Positions 8,749 through 16,523 of a DNA stretch of 64,000 nt are shown here, one piece after another. The stretch is taken from contig NZ_WJNG01000009.1 in assembly GCF_009649745.1 (NCBI RefSeq), positions 62,001 to 126,000 on the forward strand, in the 5' to 3' direction. How positions within the stretch are numbered: the stretch's first letter is position 1; every line of letters starts with the position of its first letter. A model generated the notes under the pieces. It saw only the letters and a program-made list of their open reading frames with translations, made no database searches and had not been told where the DNA came from. Position numbers and translations under genes: made by a program. This stretch comes from Aquibacillus halophilus. GTDB taxonomy: Bacteria; Bacillota; Bacilli; Bacillales; Amphibacillaceae.

Positions 8749-9055
8749 ATGGTAAGGACTATTACTTTAGAAGAGTATGTAGAATTTGCAAAAACAATGG
8801 AAAAGCCCTTTGTGCTCGAATTTGGTGAGCTTGGTGACCGGGCTGTCGTCTGCCTGAGACCGTTGTCTCAAGCGTAGCTGAACAATTGAGTGCAGTTGAT
8901 TTTTATTATGTGGATATTGATCAACTTCAGATCTTGCTAAGCGATTTGGGGTTCAAAGTATTCCTACATTAATTTTAATTAAAGATGGAGAAGAGGCAAA
9001 ACGTTCCACTGGGTTTATTCATGAAGAACAAGTAACTGAATTTGCTCAATCATAA
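8749..9055 (+). pseudogene. Thioredoxin-like gene with in-frame UGA at the CxxC motif and two frameshifts
   Basis: The frame opens with MVRTITLEEYVEFAK after an AGAGGT site and reads to KPFVLEFG. After one missing base near 8828-8831 it continues as AW-UGA-PGCRLPETVVSSVAEQ and FYYVDIDQ, then after a second missing base near 8930 as DLAKRFGVQSIPTLILIKDG to a TAA at 9053. The joined protein is a thioredoxin of about 102 residues with cis-Pro motif SIPT. The first Cys of the expected WCxxC is the UGA at 8835-8837, the second Cys is present. A hairpin follows 23 bases later. It is either a decayed gene, a selenocysteine thioredoxin hit by two indel errors, or both. It lies just upstream of a disulfide reductase gene. 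Confidence 0.7.
8852..8873 (+). promoter_or_regulatory. bSECIS-like hairpin in the thioredoxin frame
   Basis: TGAGAC-CGTT-GTCTCA is a perfect 6-bp stem with a 4-base loop, extended by GC/GC beyond one C-A mismatch. The loop begins 23 bases after the in-frame UGA and has G at its second position. This fits the general model for bacterial selenocysteine insertion elements; it is an inference from geometry only. Confidence 0.4.
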
Positions 9056-9146
9056 GATAAACAAGTGTCCCTTAGTGCTTGATGCGATTATTCGTGAAGT
9101 CAATCAATATATGGGACACTTTTGTATATAGATTAAAAGGAGGGTG

Positions 9147-10481
9147 ATGAGTATCAGGTACATTATAATTGGCGGAGATGCAGCGGGCATGAGCGCCGCG
9201 ATGCAAATTGTACGAAAAGAACAGAATGCAGAAATTATAACACTTGAAAAAGGTGAAATCTATTCTTATGGGCAATGTGGCCTCCCTTATACAGTAAGCG
9301 GGGTGATTTCATCGACTGACAAATTGATTGCTCGAACGATAGAGACATTTCGTGAAAAATATGGGATTAACGCCAAGGTTAATCATCATGTTCAACAGGT
9401 TGATCCAGTTAAAAAAACAGTATCTGGAACTGATACCGCTAGTGGCAAACTTTTTGAATATACGTATGATAAGCTGTTAATTGCATCGGGTGCAAGTCCG
9501 TTTGTTCCAATTTTTAAAGGTGTAAATCTACCAGGCGTATTTACTTTAAAAACAATTCCTGATGCAAAAAAAATTATCGATTATTTGAATCGTGATATTA
9601 AACAGGTAACCATTGTTGGTGGCGGTTATATTGGTCTAGAAATGGCTGAATCCTTTCACTCGTTAGGTAAACAAGTCAGAATCATCGAGCGAGGGGATCA
9701 TTTGGCAAAAATATTCGATGCAGATATTGCAGGTCTGATTCACGACGAGGCAAAAAAACATGGTATCACGGTTCATACGAATGAACAGGTCGAGGAACTG
9801 AAGGGAGAAGACAGGGTAGAATTCGTTCAAACTGACAAAGCATCTTATCCATCCGACTTGGTTTTAATTTCTACAGGTATTAATCCCAATACAAAATTCA
9901 TTGAGGGAACAGACATCGTGACTGGCATAAAAGGTGCTATCCGCGTGAACCGCTACATGGAAACGAACGTCCCTGACGTTTATGCGGCGGGTGATTGTGC
10001 AGAGCAATTTCATATTGTGAAGGAAAAGTACGATTACGTCCCACTAGGTTCGACAGCTAACAAACAGGGTCGCATTGCAGGAAAAAACATGGTAGGAATT
10101 CCAAAAACATTTAAGGGTATTGTAGGCACTTCGATAATTAAATTCATGGACCTTACGCTCGGCCGTACTGGTATTTCTGAAAAAGAAGCTCAACTACTCA
10201 ATCTTCCCTATGATATAGTATTTATCGAGTCCTCAGATGTAGCGGGCTACTATCCAGATAATGAACCCTTGCATGTGAAATTAGTTTTCCGTAAAGATGA
10301 TGAACGACTTCTTGGGGGACAGATTATTGGAAAGAGTGGCGTTGATAAACGAATAGATGTACTTGCAACGGCGTTATATCATGGCATGCGTCTTCATGAA
10401 TTAGAAGATCTTGATTTAGGGTATGCTCCACCATACAACAGTACATGGGATCCGTTACAGCAAGCTGCACGACGTGGTTAG
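9147..10481 (+). CDS. FAD-dependent CoA-disulfide reductase-like oxidoreductase
   Basis: A 444-residue flavoprotein of the single-cysteine pyridine nucleotide-disulfide reductase family. It shows the FAD-binding start [13 protein letters not shown], active-site Cys44 in SYGQCGLPY, the NAD(P)H-binding motif [12 protein letters not shown], and the second FAD motif VYAAGDCAE. This is the arrangement of CoA-disulfide reductase, NADH oxidase/peroxidase and polysulfide-reducing relatives; the YGQCGLPY motif favours CoADR. Start choice: ATG 9147 after AAAGGAGGG with short spacing; the GTG at 9144 overlaps the ribosome site. Its position behind a thioredoxin-like gene fits thiol redox work. No C-terminal rhodanese domain is fused. 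Confidence 0.85.
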   Translation: MSIRYIIIGGDAAGMSAAMQIVRKEQNAEIITLEKGEIYSYGQCGLPYTVSGVISSTDKLIARTIETFREKYGINAKVNHHVQQVDPVKKTVSGTDTASGKLFEYTYDKLLIASGASPFVPIFKGVNLPGVFTLKTIPDAKKIIDYLNRDIKQVTIVGGGYIGLEMAESFHSLGKQVRIIERGDHLAKIFDADIAGLIHDEAKKHGITVHTNEQVEELKGEDRVEFVQTDKASYPSDLVLISTGINPNTKFIEGTDIVTGIKGAIRVNRYMETNVPDVYAAGDCAEQFHIVKEKYDYVPLGSTANKQGRIAGKNMVGIPKTFKGIVGTSIIKFMDLTLGRTGISEKEAQLLNLPYDIVFIESSDVAGYYPDNEPLHVKLVFRKDDERLLGGQIIGKSGVDKRIDVLATALYHGMRLHELEDLDLGYAPPYNSTWDPLQQAARRG

Positions 10482-10510
10482 TCTATTCAGAAATCAAAAG
10501 ATTCGTTTTG

Positions 10511-10568
10511 TTTGGCATGAAAAAATCACCACGTGACATGTAGACATGGTGATTTTTTTCATGCCAAA
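10511..10568. terminator. Long terminator hairpin
   Basis: TTTGGCATGAAAAAATCACC pairs with GGTGATTTTTTTCATGCCAAA around a 15-base loop, directly behind the disulfide reductase. The long stem and T-rich arms make it a strong terminator. Bases 10569-10777 hold nothing recognisable. Confidence 0.85.
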
Positions 10569-10777
10569 ATTAATTTTATCCCATAGCTACCAATGTTATT
10601 AAGGTATCATTATTTAAACTAAACATCCCGAGATCCTCAGTATCCTAATAAAAACCATTCTCCCTAAAGAACAAATTCTCTAAATCATTTCTCAAACCGT
10701 ACATGCTTTTAAGAACAAAAATACATAATCCTTAATAAGCAGTAAAACCTATAGAAAATTAAACGAAGGTAGTGTGA

Positions 10778-11854
10778 ATGATGAATGAATCGTCTACTAC
10801 TAAAAATGTAGGGGTTTTCAAAATATCCGCCACTTATATAGGGACAATAGTTGGTGCAGGATTTGCATCAGGACAAGAAGTTTTTCAGTTTTTCACCTCC
10901 TATGGAATGGGTGGGATATGGGGAATTCTTTTAGCAACGTTACTTTTCTTTTTTTATGGATACCTAATCTTACTTTTAGGATTAAAACTTCAAGCTGAAT
11001 CCCATGTTAAAGTAGTTAGATTTTCGAACGGAAAAATCATTGGTACAATAATCGATATTATCATTACTGTGTTCCTTTTCGGTGCTTTGGCAGCAATGAT
11101 AGCCGGAGCGGGTGCTATTTTTCAACAACAATTTAATATTTCTCCACTGTTTGGAACGTTGATTATGGGGATTATTACATTATTGACCGTCTTAACAGGG
11201 ATAACTGGTGTTATCAATGCAATTAGTTATGTCGTCCCTGTTTTACTGGGATCAGTGTTGTTTATAACCATTTATAGCCTGACTAAGAATCCTTTAACCC
11301 AGGAAGAGATTCAAGTAGCAAGTGAGTTTGGAGGAGTTGCTCCAAATTGGTTTATCTCAGCAATCAATTATGCTTCATATAATTTGGTTATTGCTATTGC
11401 CATATTAGCTCCATTAGGTGCAAAAGCAAAACCTGGGAAAACAATCTTTTGGGGTGCTTTACTAGGTGGACTTGGACTAGGTGTTGGTGTCTTAGCTATT
11501 AACTTTAGCATATTAACTAGTATTTCAGAATCCGCATCTGTAGAGGTACCGATGATTGCCATTGCAAATCAAATCTCTCCAATAGTTCAATTAGTCTTTG
11601 CAGTTGTACTTTTCGCTGAAGTATATACAACTGCGGTTGGTAATCTCTACGGATTTGTTTCAAGGATATCCTATATTAAGCAAGGTTTTCGAAAACCTAT
11701 CATCATAGGGGCAACTGTTGCTGCTTTTGGTGTTAGTCAATTGGGGTTTTCAACAATGGTTGAATATCTTTATCCTGCAGTGGGTTATGGTGGAATGTTG
11801 TTACTTATCGGTTTGGGGTATAGTTGGATTTTTAAACGAAAAAAATTTGTATGA
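10778..11854 (+). CDS. ykvI: YkvI-family membrane transporter
   Basis: A 358-residue integral membrane protein with about ten hydrophobic helices. The first carries TYIGTIVGAGFASGQEVFQFF, a broken-helix glycine motif typical of the LeuT/APC-fold YkvI family. The transported substrate is not known. Two adjacent ATG codons (10778, 10781) follow a weak GAAGGT site, so the start is uncertain by one residue. A clear terminator follows, making this a single-gene unit. Confidence 0.8.
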   Translation: MMNESSTTKNVGVFKISATYIGTIVGAGFASGQEVFQFFTSYGMGGIWGILLATLLFFFYGYLILLLGLKLQAESHVKVVRFSNGKIIGTIIDIIITVFLFGALAAMIAGAGAIFQQQFNISPLFGTLIMGIITLLTVLTGITGVINAISYVVPVLLGSVLFITIYSLTKNPLTQEEIQVASEFGGVAPNWFISAINYASYNLVIAIAILAPLGAKAKPGKTIFWGALLGGLGLGVGVLAINFSILTSISESASVEVPMIAIANQISPIVQLVFAVVLFAEVYTTAVGNLYGFVSRISYIKQGFRKPIIIGATVAAFGVSQLGFSTMVEYLYPAVGYGGMLLLIGLGYSWIFKRKKFV

Positions 11855-11889
11855 TAAACAACTATTTTTTAGCTGAGTCGTGTATAGTT

Positions 11890-11920
11890 AAAAAGCCCTA
11901 AAAGAATGAGGGCTTTTTTT
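11890..11920 (+). terminator. Terminator after the ykvI-like gene
   Basis: AAAAAGCCCT, 9-base loop, AGGGCTTTTTTT: textbook intrinsic terminator. Confidence 0.9.
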
Positions 11921-12035
11921 ATGCAATAATCGTTTTATCTCTAAGATCTTATTACACAATAGTGTATAGCCAGTACTATTACTAGTGACCAATTATTATT
12001 TAAAATTCGAGTCAGGAGAACCATTTCGCCTCTAT

Positions 12036-12145
12036 ATGACAAAATACACCAAATAAATACAAAAATTTATCCCACTTATTACCTATTTTGCGATATGATG
12101 TTATCAGAATCATTATATAAATTATGCATATAGAGGGGCAATTCA
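12036..12145 (+). repeat. Upstream block shared by the two kinase genes (copy 1)
   Basis: From TATATGACAAAA to the ATG this leader is largely identical to 13606-13717, including the run TTTATCCCACTTATTAC and a TATGAT that may be the -10 element. Both promoters probably respond to the same factors and were copied with the gene. The better-preserved copy 2 has TGTCG/CGACA elements that resemble Spo0A boxes. Confidence 0.7.
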
Positions 12146-13396
12146 ATGGGTAAGCAAAATACTATTCACAATTTATTCGAAGCGGAAGAGATTAAAGCGT
12201 TGAAGCTCTTTTTAACTTTTTTCTATTTGTTTCTTTTCAGCGTTGATTTTTTATATTACTATGCGTTTCCTTATTATGGTAGTGTTGAACAGGCGGGCTT
12301 ACCAAGTGGGGGATTAGGTTTTTGGTTTTACTCAATATTTATACCTATTCTCTTCCTATCGCTTTATTTAGTTAAAAAAAGAGGAAATGTACTTTCAATT
12401 AAATATATTTATTTGTTCAGTTATCTTATTATTGATTTTACTAATCTTTGTTTAATTTATTCTGAGACTAAAAATACTTTTCATTCAGGAAATGCTGCAG
12501 AATTAGTTTTTATTCTTTTTTCCCCACTTTTCATAAATAAAAAGTTTTTTTGGCTTGCATTGACCGGAATAATTACTAAATATGCTGCTATAGGCTTGAT
12601 ATTTCAATTTGAAGAAGTTTTTCTACCTATTGGATTGTCTAGTTTATTATCAATTTTATCCTACATTCTCTTAACTCGGTTTCAATCGAATCTTAAAGCT
12701 CAGTTGAAAGTAAACAACGAGCTTCGTCAGTCGGAACAACTCGCTATAGTGGGTCAACTTGCCACTTCCATTACGCATGAGGTAAGAAACCCGTTAACTT
12801 CTCTCAAAGGGTTAACACAGCTGCAAAAGGAAAAACATCCACAAGACAGCGAGTATTATAACATCATGATGAATGAACTAGAGCGAATTAACTCGATTCT
12901 CGATGATCTAATGGCAATTGGTGTACCGAAAAAAATGACATATGAAAAGAACAACATACAAGAGCTGATTGAATATGTCGGCTCGATCATCGATCATAAT
13001 GGAATGGAACAAAAAGTTACAGTTAACAGGGATATTGAGGAAGACCTCCCAGAGATAGAATGTAACTCACAGCAAATAAAACAAGTGTTAATTAATATTT
13101 TTAAAAATGGTATGGAAGCGATGCCTGAGGGTGGAAACCTAGTAATTAAGGCAGAAAGCTGGAAGGATAATACTATTAAGATCACCGTAACAGATGAGGG
13201 TAATGGAATTTCAAAAGAGAATCATGAGTTATTAGGCACCCCATTTCATACAACAAAGTCAGACGGTACAGGCCTTGGATTGATGGTTAGCTTCAAAATC
13301 ATCGAAGAACATCATGGGCAAATCCTATATGATAGTGAAGAAGGTCAAGGGACAACCGTAACGATCCTATTGCCTGTCGAACAAAATAATCGATAG
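12146..13396 (+). CDS. Orphan membrane sensor histidine kinase (copy 1)
   Basis: A 416-residue kinase. Residues 20-180 hold five or six hydrophobic helices with almost no extracellular loop, so it probably senses something in or near the membrane. The HisKA domain contains the phospho-acceptor H211 in SITHEVRNPLTSLKG; the ATPase domain has N-box NIFKNGMEAMPEGG, G1 DEGNGIS and G2 GTGLGLMVS. No response regulator is adjacent, as for the sporulation phosphorelay kinases (KinA-E type). The second half is nearly identical to the next kinase. Ribosome site GAGGGG lies 10 bases from the ATG. Confidence 0.88.
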   Translation: MGKQNTIHNLFEAEEIKALKLFLTFFYLFLFSVDFLYYYAFPYYGSVEQAGLPSGGLGFWFYSIFIPILFLSLYLVKKRGNVLSIKYIYLFSYLIIDFTNLCLIYSETKNTFHSGNAAELVFILFSPLFINKKFFWLALTGIITKYAAIGLIFQFEEVFLPIGLSSLLSILSYILLTRFQSNLKAQLKVNNELRQSEQLAIVGQLATSITHEVRNPLTSLKGLTQLQKEKHPQDSEYYNIMMNELERINSILDDLMAIGVPKKMTYEKNNIQELIEYVGSIIDHNGMEQKVTVNRDIEEDLPEIECNSQQIKQVLINIFKNGMEAMPEGGNLVIKAESWKDNTIKITVTDEGNGISKENHELLGTPFHTTKSDGTGLGLMVSFKIIEEHHGQILYDSEEGQGTTVTILLPVEQNNR

Positions 13397-13485
13397 CGTA
13401 GTACAGTTGATTTTTGGGCTGTACAAGGGATTCATAGCTTGTACAACTTTAATAATTTTGCTAATTATTAATAGTATAAAATCAT

Positions 13486-13511
13486 AAGAGCCCTTAATAG
13501 GGCTTTTTTTT
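13486..13511 (+). terminator. Terminator between the two kinases
   Basis: AAGAGCCCT-TAAT-AGGGCTTTTTTTT separates the transcription units. Just upstream (13420-13445) an additional TGTACAAG/CTTGTACA inverted repeat is present without a T-run. Confidence 0.88.
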
Positions 13512-13605
13512 TACGTGATCTTATTTTAAAATTAACAGTCATTATAAGTCAGCCTATGGAAGTAAAACTCCAACAAAAAATCGGTTTAGGATAGTATTTG
13601 TCGAT

Positions 13606-13717
13606 ATATGACAAAAAACGACAAATAAATACAGATATTTATCCCACTTATTACCCATTTTGCGATATGATGATATCAGAATCATTATATAAACTATGGC
13701 ATTAGAGGAGTAATTTT
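13606..13717 (+). repeat. Upstream block shared by the two kinase genes (copy 2)
   Basis: Second copy of the leader at 12036-12145. It starts with TTTGTCGATATATGACA and ACGACAAAT, short TGTCG-type elements resembling Spo0A boxes, then carries the same TTTATCCCACTTATTAC and TATGAT run. Regulation by Spo0A is only a guess. Confidence 0.6.
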
Positions 13718-14959
13718 ATGGGTAAGCAAAATAATCACAATTTACTATTAAAAGAAGAATTTAAAGGATTAAAGCTCTTTTTGACATTGTTTTATTTGTT
13801 TTTTATTGGATTTGATTTAATTTACTACTATGTGTTTCCCTATTACAATAATGAACAAATTGGCTTGCCTTCAGAGGGATTAGGGTTTTGGTATCACTTA
13901 ATATTTATCCCGATTTTCTTCGTATCTTTTTATTTTATAAAGCAAAGAGGTAATGTATATACAGTAAAATATCTGTATTTGTTTAGTTATATTTTTATTG
14001 ATCTAATTAATAATTTTTTAATATATTATGGAACAAATAATGACTTTAATACTGGAAATGCGGTGGAATTAGTTTTTATCCTTTTTTCCCCACTTTTCAT
14101 TAATAAAAGGTTTTTTTGGTTTGTTTTATTCGGTGTAATAGGTAAATATATTGTTGTAGGTTTAGCTTTGAATTCATTGATTGTTTTGTCACCCATTGGA
14201 TTGTATAGTCTATTATCAATATTATCTTACATTCTTTTAACTCGGTTTCAATCCAATCTTAAAGCACAGTTGAAAGTAAACAATGAGCTTCGACAATCGG
14301 AACAACTCGCAATAGTGGGTCAGCTTGCCACTTCGATTACACATGAGGTAAGAAACCCGTTAACTTCTCTCAAAGGGTTAACACAGCTGCAAAAGGAAAA
14401 ACATCCACAAGATAGCAAGTATTATAACATCATGATGAATGAACTAGAGCGAATTAACTCGATTCTCGATGATCTAATGGCAATTGGTGTACCGAAAAAA
14501 ATGACATATGAAAAGAACAACATACAAGAGCTGATTGAATATGTCAGCTCGATCATAAATCATAATGGAATGGAACAAACAGTTTCGGTTACTAAGGAAA
14601 TTGAAAATGGTCTTCCAGAGATAGAATGTAATTCACAACAAATAAAACAAGTGTTAATTAATATTTTTAAAAATGGTATGGAAGCGATGCCTGAGGGTGG
14701 AAAGCTAGTAATTAAGGCAGAAAGCTGGAAGGATAATACTATTAAGATCACTGTAACAGATGAGGGTAATGGAATTTCAAAAGAGAATCATGAGTTATTA
14801 GGCACCCCATTTCATACAACAAAGTCAGACGGTACAGGCCTTGGATTGATGGTTAGCTTCAAAATCATCGAAGAACATCATGGGCAAATCCAATATGATA
14901 GTGAAGAAGGTCAAGGGACAACCGTAACGATTTTGTTACCTGTCTATCAAAAATATTGA
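13718..14959 (+). CDS. Orphan membrane sensor histidine kinase (copy 2)
   Basis: A 413-residue paralogue of the preceding kinase with the same plan: helical membrane sensor (residues 18-178), HisKA with H209 in SITHEVRNPLTSLKG, and a complete HATPase domain. From LLSILSYILLTRFQSNLKAQ onward the two proteins are almost identical, with long stretches of identical DNA, whereas the membrane sensors are clearly diverged. The pattern suggests tandem duplication with later gene conversion of the kinase half, or strong constraint on a shared partner. It has its own promoter block and a GAGGAG site. Confidence 0.88.
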   Translation: MGKQNNHNLLLKEEFKGLKLFLTLFYLFFIGFDLIYYYVFPYYNNEQIGLPSEGLGFWYHLIFIPIFFVSFYFIKQRGNVYTVKYLYLFSYIFIDLINNFLIYYGTNNDFNTGNAVELVFILFSPLFINKRFFWFVLFGVIGKYIVVGLALNSLIVLSPIGLYSLLSILSYILLTRFQSNLKAQLKVNNELRQSEQLAIVGQLATSITHEVRNPLTSLKGLTQLQKEKHPQDSKYYNIMMNELERINSILDDLMAIGVPKKMTYEKNNIQELIEYVSSIINHNGMEQTVSVTKEIENGLPEIECNSQQIKQVLINIFKNGMEAMPEGGKLVIKAESWKDNTIKITVTDEGNGISKENHELLGTPFHTTKSDGTGLGLMVSFKIIEEHHGQIQYDSEEGQGTTVTILLPVYQKY

Positions 14960-15068
14960 TAGTAAGATACTATTAGTCACTAGGGGTTATTTTAAAAAGA
15001 ACACTAGAACCCGAAAAATGTGTATAATCTCTAAGTAGGTGTAGTAATTTGTTAGGAGGTGATTTCAC

Positions 15069-15260
15069 TTGAAAAAAATGTTCGATGTTTATTTAGGATT
15101 AGAAAACGGTCGGTTTGAAGGAATTATATTAACTTCTGATTCAAGTAATAATCTAGAAGAATATATAACAAAGAATGTTTGGATTAGATGTGAACAAACT
15201 GGAAAGTATTTTAATATGAACAAAATTGTAAGCTTTGAGGTTCAAGAGAGAGTTAAATAA
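15069..15260 (+). CDS. Small protein of unknown function
   Basis: A 63-residue soluble protein I do not recognise. It begins at TTG, 9 bases after a full AGGAGG; the in-frame ATG nine bases later is too far from that site. Sequence features: FDVYLGLENGRFEGIIL, one cysteine, and mixed charge, suggesting a small beta-rich fold. TATAAT at 15023-15028 is a possible -10 element, and a good terminator follows, so it is a single-gene unit. Confidence 0.65.
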   Translation: MKKMFDVYLGLENGRFEGIILTSDSSNNLEEYITKNVWIRCEQTGKYFNMNKIVSFEVQERVK

Positions 15261-15271
15261 AGTTTAACACG

Positions 15272-15295
15272 GGCACCTATTGAGGTGCCTTTTCT
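15272..15295 (+). terminator. Terminator
   Basis: GGCACCT-ATTG-AGGTGCC hairpin followed by TTTTCTTTT, 11 bases after the small gene. Confidence 0.88.
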
Positions 15296-15505
15296 TTTGT
15301 AAGAGAACATTCTTTCTAAAATGATGAGTCTATATTAGAAACTAACTAGGTTGGAAGTCTATTGTTTGCCTTAAGTCTAAGCATACATCACTAATTAATA
15401 GATGTATTTATCACTATCTTTCATTGAGAATACATATTATGATAACTACAGTTGCTATTAAAGGAAAAGTGTTTCACAACTAAATAAAAAGGGGTTTTTC
15501 ATAAT

Positions 15506-16453
15506 ATGACTAAAATATTTGTCATTCATGAAAATGATGATTGGACACAGCATTTAACGAAGCGCTTAGAAGAGTTAACTCTCCCTTATGAATCATGGCA
15601 TTTAGACAAAGGAATAGTAGATTTAACTTCTACACCTCCTGATGGTGTTTTTTATAATCGAATGAGTGCTTCTTCTCATACAAGAGGACATCGCTATGCA
15701 CCAGAATTGACAGGTGGTATTCTTACTTGGCTAGAAAGTCATAATCGTATTGTTCTTAACGGAAGCCGAGCGCTGAACCTAGAGCTTAGTAAAATTAATC
15801 AGTATTCTGCGCTAGAGTTAAGTGGTATAAAAACACCAAGAACAATTGGTGCAGTTGGTCGTGATCAAGTTTTAGAAGCGGCCATAAAATTAGGGGGAAC
15901 ACCTTTTATTACCAAACACAATCGAGCTGGTAAGGGATTAGGAGTTCAATTATTTTATTCTATTGAGGGGTTAGAGTCTTATCTAGACGGACCAGATTTT
16001 GAAGAACCCATAGATGGTATCACACTGATTCAAGAGTATATTGAGTCGACTGAAGCATTTATTACTAGGGCTGAATTTGTCGGTGGGAAATTTTTATATG
16101 CAGTGAGGGTTGATACTTCTGAAGGGTTCGAATTATGTCCTGCTGATGCTTGCCGTATTGATGATAAATTTTGTCCGGTGGGTGAAGAAGTGGGAGAGGA
16201 AAGGCCAATGTTTGAAATTACCGATAACGTTGACTCTTCGCTTATTGAAAAATATGAATCTTTTCTTCAAGCAAATAATATTGCAGTTGCAGGAATTGAG
16301 TTTATTAGTAATGCAACGGGTGAAATTTTCACCTATGATGTTAATACAAACACAAATTATAATTCAGATGCAGAAGCTAAAGCGGGGAAATACGGCATGC
16401 TAGAGCTTGCTACGTTTTTAGGGAATACCTTGAAGAACAGTACACTGTCATAA
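15506..16453 (+). CDS. ATP-grasp ligase, RimK-like
   Basis: A 315-residue cytosolic protein of the ATP-grasp superfamily. GTPFITKHNRAGKGLGVQLF is the nucleotide-binding lysine/glycine loop, TLIQEYIESTEAFITRAEFVGG the central motif, and EIFTYDVNTNTNYN the magnesium-binding end typical of RimK/glutathione-synthetase-like ligases that join an amino acid or amine to a carboxylate. The substrate is unknown. The ribosome site AAAGGGG sits 11 bases before the ATG. No neighbouring biosynthetic genes hint at a pathway. Confidence 0.8.
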   Translation: MTKIFVIHENDDWTQHLTKRLEELTLPYESWHLDKGIVDLTSTPPDGVFYNRMSASSHTRGHRYAPELTGGILTWLESHNRIVLNGSRALNLELSKINQYSALELSGIKTPRTIGAVGRDQVLEAAIKLGGTPFITKHNRAGKGLGVQLFYSIEGLESYLDGPDFEEPIDGITLIQEYIESTEAFITRAEFVGGKFLYAVRVDTSEGFELCPADACRIDDKFCPVGEEVGEERPMFEITDNVDSSLIEKYESFLQANNIAVAGIEFISNATGEIFTYDVNTNTNYNSDAEAKAGKYGMLELATFLGNTLKNSTLS

Positions 16454-16470
16454 ACTACGGCAGTGTACTG
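16438..16470. terminator. Convergent terminator overlapping the ligase stop
   Basis: CAGTACACTG / CAGTGTACTG stem spans the stop codon of the ligase gene and is followed by a T-rich tract. It lies between convergent genes. Confidence 0.7.
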
Positions 16471-16523
16471 CATTTGTTTTTTGCTAAAATTTTTATTGTC
16501 TAATAGTCACAATAATTTTTTGG

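Noticed and set aside
9061-9121. AAGTGTCCC/GGGACACTT repeat before the disulfide reductase as a terminator or riboswitch
   Set aside because: Nine base pairs with a 41-base loop and no T-run; no aptamer-like structure could be recognised.
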